In this document: positions 57,899-64,000 of the stretch, piece by piece | How positions within the stretch are numbered: position 1 is the stretch's first letter | Layout of the letters: each line of letters starts with the position of its first letter | From: JBHJGO01 sp050331715 | Lineage (GTDB): Bacteria; Cyanobacteriota; Cyanobacteriia; Cyanobacteriales; Microcoleaceae | Assembly (NCBI GenBank): GCA_050331715.1 | Contig: JBHJGO010000051.1 | Coordinates: 38,318-102,317, forward strand | Length of the DNA: 64,000 nt | Direction: 5' to 3' | Position numbers and translations under genes: made by a program | The notes under the pieces: model-generated | The model's database searches: none | What the model was told of the DNA's origin: nothing | Seen by the model: the letters and a program-made list of their open reading frames with translations, nothing else

Positions 57899-60568
57899 TT
57901 AATCTCCCGAATCAATTCGTTTAAAGCTATATCCATCCCCATTTGGATTCGGCTTAACTTGCACTAAAACGCCTAGCTCATTTGATGTAGTTTTGCGATC
58001 GCCTGAAGGTTCAAATTCTACAGTTCCAGTTGCACCCTGAATTGAAAAGTTTGGATTTGCAAGAGTCGCTTGGATCTGCTGACGATCACAGATTGGGTCA
58101 CATTGTTCTATTGCAAATACTAATGCTTGAGTTGCATCATAGGCTGTTGCAGTCCGCCAATTAATCGTTGCTTTCCAAAATTTTTCTGCTTGATTAGCAA
58201 ATTCAGAATCAGGACTCCGATGCCAAGGAATTGCAATAGTTAAATCTTCCACTTCTTCTACTCGGCCCAGATTTTGAATCAATCCGGAATTGTAAACCAC
58301 ATCCCCTCCTAAAAGCTGCAAATCTCCCTGGTTATAGTTGATCAATAGACTGGCTTCTGCTAAGGTTTCATCTGAAGCAGGTGCCAACAACATTACCTCT
58401 GCTCCCTGTTGTCTAGAACTATCTATACATTCCGCCGCCACAAAGTCGCCTGATTTTAGATCACAGCGGTAGACAAACTTTTCCGGCAGTAATTTTTCAA
58501 ATTCCTGAATCAATGACTCACTGTAGGCATTATTTGGAACATAAGCAACGGCAACCTTTGTTGATTTATCTAAATTATTTTGATTTAAACGATCAAAATA
58601 ATAGTCTGATAGCACTCTGGCCGCGACTCGATCATAGGGTGCGGTTCGAAAAATAAAGGGGTCAAAACCAGATAATTTGATAGCAGTCGCAGTTGGAGAA
58701 ATAGCAACCAAGCCAGATTTCCCATAAATTTCACCTGCTCTCAAGCTCATGTCGCTGGAATAGTGACCCACGATGCCTAGAATTTCAGTATCCTCGGTAA
58801 ACGCTTGGGCGAGATTTTCAGCAATTTCAGGATCATACTCATCATCTGCAATCACCACTTGCAGGAACGTGTTGTTCTCACCACCGTTACAATTCAGGGA
58901 GCTTTCCGGATTTCTCACAGCTCGAGATAGCATCTCTAAACCACAATTAAACTGACTCTGAACTTGGGCTACACCTCGCAAAACTTCCTGAGCGGCATTT
59001 GCTTCGCTACTTACCGGAACACTGACGGCAATTTGGTGTGTTCTGCCGAGAGTGCTTAAGCTCTGTTGGTCAGCAATTGCGTTGTTTAGGTAAATCCAGG
59101 ATTCTGGATCATTTGGATTTTCGTTCAATGCTTGACGAAATTGCTGGATAGCCTCCTTTATCAGATTGGTATCGGGATTGTCAGGACTATAGTCAGCATA
59201 GGCCCGGATTCCGGCTTCCTTGGCTGCATTGGAATTCCTTGGGATGAGTAGCTGCTCTCCTTTGCTAATCCTTGAGGCGACAGGAGAGTTAACAGCAGAT
59301 CTCGAACCGGAGGTAGAGTAGCGAGCGCGAACCCATCGATAACCAGCAGGAACCGCTAAAAACAGAACCATCAGGCCAACAACCAGTTGCCAAGTTAAAG
59401 GGACTTGGGGAAGGTTTGGTTTCTCAATTAAATTCTGCCAGCGCAGGGAACGGGCATTGTCGGTATCCTGCAAGCACAACGTTGGCAACCAGGTAGCACC
59501 CGGATAGGGAGTATCGTAGTGACAATCAGCCAGTTGCTCACGGGCTGCATGGAAAGCCTGTACCAGGGACTGGGGCTTTCCAGCAAATTCCTTGAAAAAA
59601 TATTTGAGAAACTGAGCGGCAATCGGATTCGGCACCACCTCCCGCATCACAATACTGCGGGGTACACCGACCTTAGCGATTTGATTGGCCAATCCAATAC
59701 CGTCGCAGGAGTTGAAAATCGCTAGCTGTAGCCCCTGATCAACTGCTTTTCTAAAGGCCCTGATAAAGGCTTCACCATCAATTCTGAGGGAAGTATTGTC
59801 TTGCAGCTCTAGCCAACCGATGGAGCCATTTTGGTTGCTGCGGCTATGGCCCGAAAAGATGAATATCTGATACCCAGGCTCAGACCGTAGCGCCCCGGAA
59901 AATTCTTCCAGATTGGGTTGCTCCAGCAAGGTAACATCGGCTCCCTGCTTTTGTAAGGTTTGAATCACCTCCCGATCCGGCTCCAGGTCAATCCCGGTAT
60001 TATCCCCAAAAACCACCAGAATTCTAGGTTGGGGAAATTTCAGTAAAAGTTGCGTTCCGGGGTTTCTACTCTCAACTTTGAGGATGACTTCCGCCTGAGA
60101 AAAATCCTGCTTCAACAAACTCCATTCTTGCCAGGGCAGGCGACGCAGCAGTGGGCACAGGGGATGGAGTTGACCATTTTCATCTCGATCTTCAATTTCA
60201 ATCAGAACTTGCACCTGATCTCCCACACGGCTAGAGGTTCGAATCAGCTCATCCCGGATGGGTCGCCAGTTTTCGTCTGGGCTGTCCAGCCAAGTCTCCA
60301 GAATCTGCTTAATTTCCTTCAGGCAGGCTTTAGCTTCAGCCGTTGGATCTGGACAGGGTGCATAGGTCACTCCCTTATTTTTTAAACGAATATCAGGCTC
60401 ACTGTAATAGGCTTGCCGCCATCGCATTAAAGCATCCTGCAGCTCCAGCGGAAATTCTGGCAAAAAGCCATTGCATGTTGTCACAGTGGTAAGTCTGGCA
60501 CGAAACCGGGCTCGCGTGCTATTCCACCACAGCACAAGCTTAATGATTGTCGGGTCTGGGATTGACAT
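57899..60568 (-). CDS. CHAT protease - transmembrane helix - LivK-like solute-binding protein
   Basis: An 889-residue protein of the same design. The CHAT domain covers about residues 150-370, with His in IFIFSGHSRSNQNGSIGW near 241 and Cys in LAIFNSCDGIGLANQI near 285. A helix follows at about 389-411 (LTWQLVVGLMVLFLAVPAGY). Then comes a linker with a TPR-like piece (AIQQFRQALNENPNDPESWI near residue 470). The C-terminal 370 residues are a periplasmic type I (branched-chain amino acid / ANF) binding fold: VPVSSEANAAQEVLRGVAQV, LGIVGHYSSDMSLRAGEIY, VAISPTATAIKLSG and ATAYDATQALVFAIEQC. It begins 3 bp after the DUF1822 gene. Confidence 0.88.
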   Translation of the reverse strand: MSIPDPTIIKLVLWWNSTRARFRARLTTVTTCNGFLPEFPLELQDALMRWRQAYYSEPDIRLKNKGVTYAPCPDPTAEAKACLKEIKQILETWLDSPDENWRPIRDELIRTSSRVGDQVQVLIEIEDRDENGQLHPLCPLLRRLPWQEWSLLKQDFSQAEVILKVESRNPGTQLLLKFPQPRILVVFGDNTGIDLEPDREVIQTLQKQGADVTLLEQPNLEEFSGALRSEPGYQIFIFSGHSRSNQNGSIGWLELQDNTSLRIDGEAFIRAFRKAVDQGLQLAIFNSCDGIGLANQIAKVGVPRSIVMREVVPNPIAAQFLKYFFKEFAGKPQSLVQAFHAAREQLADCHYDTPYPGATWLPTLCLQDTDNARSLRWQNLIEKPNLPQVPLTWQLVVGLMVLFLAVPAGYRWVRARYSTSGSRSAVNSPVASRISKGEQLLIPRNSNAAKEAGIRAYADYSPDNPDTNLIKEAIQQFRQALNENPNDPESWIYLNNAIADQQSLSTLGRTHQIAVSVPVSSEANAAQEVLRGVAQVQSQFNCGLEMLSRAVRNPESSLNCNGGENNTFLQVVIADDEYDPEIAENLAQAFTEDTEILGIVGHYSSDMSLRAGEIYGKSGLVAISPTATAIKLSGFDPFIFRTAPYDRVAARVLSDYYFDRLNQNNLDKSTKVAVAYVPNNAYSESLIQEFEKLLPEKFVYRCDLKSGDFVAAECIDSSRQQGAEVMLLAPASDETLAEASLLINYNQGDLQLLGGDVVYNSGLIQNLGRVEEVEDLTIAIPWHRSPDSEFANQAEKFWKATINWRTATAYDATQALVFAIEQCDPICDRQQIQATLANPNFSIQGATGTVEFEPSGDRKTTSNELGVLVQVKPNPNGDGYSFKRIDSGD

Positions 60569-60571
60569 GGC

Positions 60572-61531
60572 TCAAAAGGTGAACTCTTCAGTGATCGAGA
60601 TCTCACCTAAACTCATTTGAATACTAAACTTTTCCTGAGGCTTGCAACTAAAGTCCAACTGAATCCAGTCGTCACTTTCTCTGGCTTGAGCATTCATGCA
60701 GGGTGTGCCTTCCTGATCGACAACCGTCACCTGTAGCCCTTGGGGAAGGGTCTCTGGTTCTTCTAGGGGATAAAGACGCAGACTAATATCGACATCCTCA
60801 ACGGTGCGATCGCTCACTCTAACAGCTAGTAACAGGTTAGGGTCACTCTGGTCGCGAACAGCTTGATCCTGTCCAGCATTAGATTCCAGATAAAACGCTT
60901 TGCCCCGTTCAATGCTTTGCTTGGTGGGGGCAACTTCACCAAGCTGAACCGAGCGAGATCGGACATTGGCCGCCTTTGATCCCCTGAGAGAAAATTCAAC
61001 GGGTTGCCAGTCAACCGCTGTTAAAGTCTGCCAGAGACTTGAGATTCGCTGATGCCATTCAATTGTATCGATTAAGTTGTCTAATGGTTGTAATTCTCGT
61101 AGCGGAATTTGCATGATGCTGCGATTGATTGCTCCGCTGGGTAGGAATCCCAAAAGTTCTGCTTGATCCAGGGTTTCCCCAAGGCGGACAGCAATGTAGC
61201 CAATGCGATCGCCGATCCCTTCTTGAGGAATCGTTAAGTAATCTTCTCCTGGTAAAATCGGACGACATTCTAGCTTGCCAACACCCGGCAGCACCAGATC
61301 CGCTACATTGAACACAGCCTGTGCCGCAGGATTCCAACTGTCTCCCTGTTCCAAATCTGTCCGAATTTCCATCCACTTCAAATAGGAGTGAACCGCATAA
61401 ACTGCTAGGGTATTCAGGTAAACCTGCTGGCCCTTGACGGCGGTTCTCTGTTGCAATGCAAATCGATCTGCAAAGGTATGGGCGTATTTTTCGAGCAAGA
61501 CGGTTAGGGCTTGGGATTGGGTGAGATTCAT
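60572..61531 (-). CDS. DUF1822 protein
   Basis: A 319-residue soluble protein of the DUF1822 family, found mainly in filamentous cyanobacteria next to CHAT and sigma-factor genes. The start MNLTQSQALTVLLEKYAHTF, QRTAVKGQQVYLNTLAVYAV and WNPAAQAVFNVADLVLPGVG are typical. The C-terminal 120 residues look beta-rich (VSDRTVEDVDISLRLYPLEE). Its role is not known; constant linkage to CHAT proteases and a sigma factor suggests it is an adaptor or substrate of the protease. It is 3 bp from the CHAT-LivK gene and 56 bp from the sigma gene. Confidence 0.85.
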   Translation of the reverse strand: MNLTQSQALTVLLEKYAHTFADRFALQQRTAVKGQQVYLNTLAVYAVHSYLKWMEIRTDLEQGDSWNPAAQAVFNVADLVLPGVGKLECRPILPGEDYLTIPQEGIGDRIGYIAVRLGETLDQAELLGFLPSGAINRSIMQIPLRELQPLDNLIDTIEWHQRISSLWQTLTAVDWQPVEFSLRGSKAANVRSRSVQLGEVAPTKQSIERGKAFYLESNAGQDQAVRDQSDPNLLLAVRVSDRTVEDVDISLRLYPLEEPETLPQGLQVTVVDQEGTPCMNAQARESDDWIQLDFSCKPQEKFSIQMSLGEISITEEFTF

Positions 61532-61587
61532 GGTTCAGTTCCTTTAATAAGTTTCTTTACAGCGAAATTCTTCAAGACAACCTATAG

Positions 61588-62412
61588 CTATATCCCCTCA
61601 GCAATTTCCCTCAACAAAGGCAGACATCGACGCTTCCAATGGCTGTGTAGCGTTTGCTCGCTCACCTTAAACTCCTTTGCAATATCTCGAATTCGTTGGG
61701 GGGGCTGCCACATCAGAATTCGGATCGCCAGTAACTGACCATGGCACTGAGGGCACTTACGCAGGCAACATTGTTTGAGTTTTTGCTCTGGATCGCGCTC
61801 AATGTAGTTCTGAATCGCTTTTCCCAAATTTTCCCGATCCTGTTGATCAATTTGCTCGATCAAATAATGAATCAAGCCGCTTCTTGTCTTGGGATCAAAG
61901 ATCATATCCCCCAGGGTTCCAGACTCTTGTTGATCCGCGTGACCGATAGGATCGCTGAGTGACCGTTCATACTTGGAATCTGGAGAGAATAGATCCCTCA
62001 CTCGCCAGTAGAGATAGCCATTGACCCACTTGAGGAATCGCTCAGCAAAACTTGCACTATCCCCTGGGTTATCCATATATTGGGGATCAAAGCTGTCAAT
62101 ATTTTTGTAAACCCATTCCCAGGTACGATTTTGGGCTTCAGGATAGTCTGGATGGGACACACGGTACAAGTCCGGACGCCGCTGCAAGAGGAAAACCAAC
62201 TGATTGAACAATCGTCGCCGCTGCAACGCTCCAGCTTCAGAACGCTGCAGTTGAGTAATCAAGGTCTGGAGTTTCTCATTCACACAGATTTCCCCCGTCA
62301 GGCACATCTCTTGAAATTGGCATCGACTTAATACCGAAACCACTTGCTGATTTGAGTGTACCTGAGGATAAGGAGTCTGGCAGGGTTCCTCGGCGATTGA
62401 TTGATGCGTCAT
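61588..62412 (-). CDS. sigma-70-like transcription factor with a Cys cluster
   Basis: A 274-residue protein. Region-2-like sequence includes WEWVYKNIDSFDPQ and FLKWVNGYLYWRVRDLF near residues 95-145. The C-terminus PPQRIRDIAKEFKVSEQTLH, then SHWKRRCLPLLREI, is a region-4-type helix-turn-helix that binds the -35 box. Between them lies LKQCCLRKCPQCHGQLL near residue 211, a CC-x3-C-x2-C cluster that is not usual for sigma factors. It could bind zinc or iron-sulfur. Such sigma factors accompany DUF1822 and CHAT genes in filamentous cyanobacteria, so it probably transcribes this operon or its targets. Confidence 0.78.
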   Translation of the reverse strand: MTHQSIAEEPCQTPYPQVHSNQQVVSVLSRCQFQEMCLTGEICVNEKLQTLITQLQRSEAGALQRRRLFNQLVFLLQRRPDLYRVSHPDYPEAQNRTWEWVYKNIDSFDPQYMDNPGDSASFAERFLKWVNGYLYWRVRDLFSPDSKYERSLSDPIGHADQQESGTLGDMIFDPKTRSGLIHYLIEQIDQQDRENLGKAIQNYIERDPEQKLKQCCLRKCPQCHGQLLAIRILMWQPPQRIRDIAKEFKVSEQTLHSHWKRRCLPLLREIAEGI

Positions 62413-62505
62413 GGGCTACAGCTTGGTTGCACTACTAGTTTTATCAAGCTGCAACGGGGATGTTATGCAAATGAACTAGAACTTCCAGCTCAACAGTTTA
62501 TGGCT

Positions 62506-63711
62506 TCAGTTAGTGTCTTCCAACAGTTGCCGTTCCAGAATGATCATATCTGACCCAATAATGGAACTACGAGCAATTAGCTTGTCAGATGGATTGATAA
62601 TCATCAGCTTGGAAAAGTCTGATTGTCTTGCCTGACCCCAAAGGATTGTAGTGAGTTTATCCTGCTTTCTGGTCGTCAGTCGATACCACTGAGCGCTGAG
62701 CTTGATCCAGAGAACGCTATCAAAAAAGTCAGTTTGAATAGATTGAATTAACTGGCCTTCAGGATTTTGAGCATCAGATATTTTGAGCTGTTGTGATACC
62801 TGTTGCTGAAAGGTTTGCAACAGACGATGTTCTAGGCTCAGGGGATCAGGAGATAATTCCGCAAATTCTAGCGGTATTGGAGGAGCGGCTGCAAGCAATT
62901 GAGTCGGAATGGTTTGGATTGTTAGATCGGCTACTTCCAAAGCATCAACTCCCAAAGCATCAACTTCCAAAGCATCAGCGTTTGAATCGTCGAAAGGTAT
63001 TGCCAATGCTACTTCGGTTTCGAGGGAATTGTCTACGTTTTCTGGCGTTTCTTCCGACGTTTGAGCTGGTGAAGTGGCTTGCTCTAAAGCATTACTCTCT
63101 AGAGTTTGAATGGCTAAAGGGGTATCCTTTGGAGAGATTATTTCTGAAATGGGGGGTGCTACTGACAAGCGCTTATCCTCTGTATCAGATTGAGTTTCTA
63201 GCGAATTCTGATCTTCTTCTGGAGTGTTTTGGAGGCTTTGTTCCGGGATTAATTGAGGAGTATGAAACTCGACTTCCGGGGGGTCACTTTGGGAAGATTT
63301 CAACTCCAATACATTGGGCTGATTATTCCCTAATTCTTCAATTAATATCTGAGGTGATTCAGGAATGACTTCTTCTTGAGAAGCAACTTTTTCAGCGATA
63401 ATCGTTTGGGGAGTTACCTCCGGGGAAGTCAGCTTTTCCTGAAACCATCGGGGGGCAATACTAAAGACGATAATCAATACTGTTGCAACAATTCCGATTA
63501 GAACAGGATTAACTCTCCATCTTTGAAACAGCTTAGAAAGTCCAGCCTTGCTATGGTTTGATTCCGATTTTAACTGTTTGATCAGGTTCTCCAGCAGGGC
63601 AACTAAACCCTGGAGAACTTGAATCGTAAGATACCGAAAAAGGCCTTTCTGGGAAGGTCGGGTTTGTGATGGTGGAGCTTCAGGCGGTCGAAAGGATCTA
63701 GACTGCGACAT
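62506..63711 (-). CDS. single-pass membrane protein with disordered extracytoplasmic linker
   Basis: A 401-residue protein. A basic, helical N-terminal part (about 1-65) is followed by one membrane helix at about 69-88 (VNPVLIGIVATVLIIVFSIA), then about 180 residues of acidic, Glu/Ser/Pro-rich linker with DALEVDALGVDALEVADLTI (15-bp tandem repeat), and a folded C-terminal domain of about 110 residues (SVLWIKLSAQWYRLTTRKQD, NPSDKLIARSSIIGSDMIIL). I do not recognise the C-terminal fold. The start ATG 63711 overlaps the preceding gene by 14 bp. Topology suggests it senses or transmits across the membrane together with the CHAT proteins. Confidence 0.75.
   Translation of the reverse strand: MSQSRSFRPPEAPPSQTRPSQKGLFRYLTIQVLQGLVALLENLIKQLKSESNHSKAGLSKLFQRWRVNPVLIGIVATVLIIVFSIAPRWFQEKLTSPEVTPQTIIAEKVASQEEVIPESPQILIEELGNNQPNVLELKSSQSDPPEVEFHTPQLIPEQSLQNTPEEDQNSLETQSDTEDKRLSVAPPISEIISPKDTPLAIQTLESNALEQATSPAQTSEETPENVDNSLETEVALAIPFDDSNADALEVDALGVDALEVADLTIQTIPTQLLAAAPPIPLEFAELSPDPLSLEHRLLQTFQQQVSQQLKISDAQNPEGQLIQSIQTDFFDSVLWIKLSAQWYRLTTRKQDKLTTILWGQARQSDFSKLMIINPSDKLIARSSIIGSDMIILERQLLEDTN
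62935..62979 (-). repeat. 15-bp in-frame tandem repeat, three units
   Basis: The unit TTCCAAAGCATCAAC (one base varies between units) is repeated three times in the linker of the single-pass protein. It encodes repeated EVDAL / GVDAL pentads and keeps the frame. Confidence 0.9.
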
Positions 63712-64000
63712 CGGAAGCGCTTTTGTGCTTCAAAAGATTGCGGGTTTGGTAGATGTCTACGCAAGCATTCAGATAGGTCAGCTTCGAGGAAAGGGAAAAG
63801 GTCTGAAGCTGCTCGATAGCTTTTCGAGAACATCCAAATTGTATCATTTGGTTAGTCGTCCACTCCAGGGCTGTTTTTGAATTCACCTGACCTTTACCCT
63901 GGCATAATTCACAGTCGCACCGAGCAACAGATTTAACTGATGGGCGCGTTTGATGAGAAAAAGCTAGAATGGAGCTTTCTGGGCATTTTATTAATTGTTC
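63698..64000 (-). CDS. C-terminal part of an unknown protein with a CxCxxC motif (cut by window end)
   Basis: The frame is open from the last base of the window to a stop at 63698, giving 100 residues; the 5' end lies outside. VARCDCELCQGKGQV near the middle resembles a small zinc-binding C-x-C-x2-C element with a following Gly-rich turn. A helical region (ALEWTTNQMIQFGCSRKAIE, then KLTYLNACVDIYQTRNLLKH) follows. It overlaps the start of the single-pass gene by 14 bp, so they are co-translated. No family recognised. Confidence 0.6.
   Translation of the reverse strand, partial: EQLIKCPESSILAFSHQTRPSVKSVARCDCELCQGKGQVNSKTALEWTTNQMIQFGCSRKAIEQLQTFSLSSKLTYLNACVDIYQTRNLLKHKSASDVAV

Overview
This window comes from a cyanobacterial chromosome. 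The markers are an allophycocyanin operon (apcA-apcB-apcC), psbZ of photosystem II, the bicarbonate transporter pair sbtA/sbtB, a thylakoid photosystem I accumulation factor, and several cyanobacteria-only families (DUF3120, the TIGR03279-type FeS protein, DUF1822). Heptamer tandem repeats and a dispersed short mobile element suggest a filamentous, repeat-rich lineage of the Leptolyngbya/Oscillatoria kind. I cannot name the genus from the sequence alone.

Layout: 1-6.2 kb holds housekeeping genes (sixA, citrate synthase, a large unknown protein, sppA). 6.5-11.2 kb is a decay zone: a nuclease-family gene split by a small TA-flanked element, a transposase-like remnant abutting a broken NB-ARC gene, an Rpn-type nuclease, and small doubtful genes. 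11.3-17.7 kb (+) is a carbamoyltransferase / SxtJ-like / DUF5989 / three SGNH-hydrolase module. 17.9-19.0 kb is a geranylgeranyl-reductase-type gene with one in-frame TGA. 19.1-33.3 kb (-) is a surface-polysaccharide cluster: membrane proteins, GT2, GT4 and GT39-type transferases, a Wzx-type flippase, a sulfotransferase and a UDP-galactopyranose-mutase-like flavoprotein. 33.6-35.1 kb is a PP2C phosphatase plus vWA protein pair.

35.9-42.3 kb has psbZ, ribH, tRNA-Gly(GCC), sbtB and sbtA, a divergent small operon with a palindromic operator beside a frameshifted ribbon-helix-helix gene, and an lgt gene with a long extra C-terminal half. 42.3-42.5 kb carries two copies of an 84-bp element that looks like a tandem small-RNA gene on the minus strand. 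42.7-49.3 kb has cobM, a sulfotransferase-like gene, a glycosyltransferase-like gene, an SDR, the FeS protein, uppP and a DUF3120 gene. 49.5-55.5 kb has an FHA-adenylate cyclase, a large unknown protein, apcCBA and the PSI factor, whose tail is encoded by the dispersed repeat.

The most interesting system is at 55.7-64.0 kb (minus strand): a sigma-70-like factor, a DUF1822 protein and two giant proteins. Each giant protein has an N-terminal CHAT (caspase-like) protease, one membrane helix, and a C-terminal solute-binding domain (LivK-like in one, PstS-like in the other). Two further genes lie upstream, one a single-pass protein and one cut by the window edge. The architecture suggests ligand-gated transmembrane protease signalling linked to a dedicated transcription factor. 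That reading is inference from domain order and gene order.
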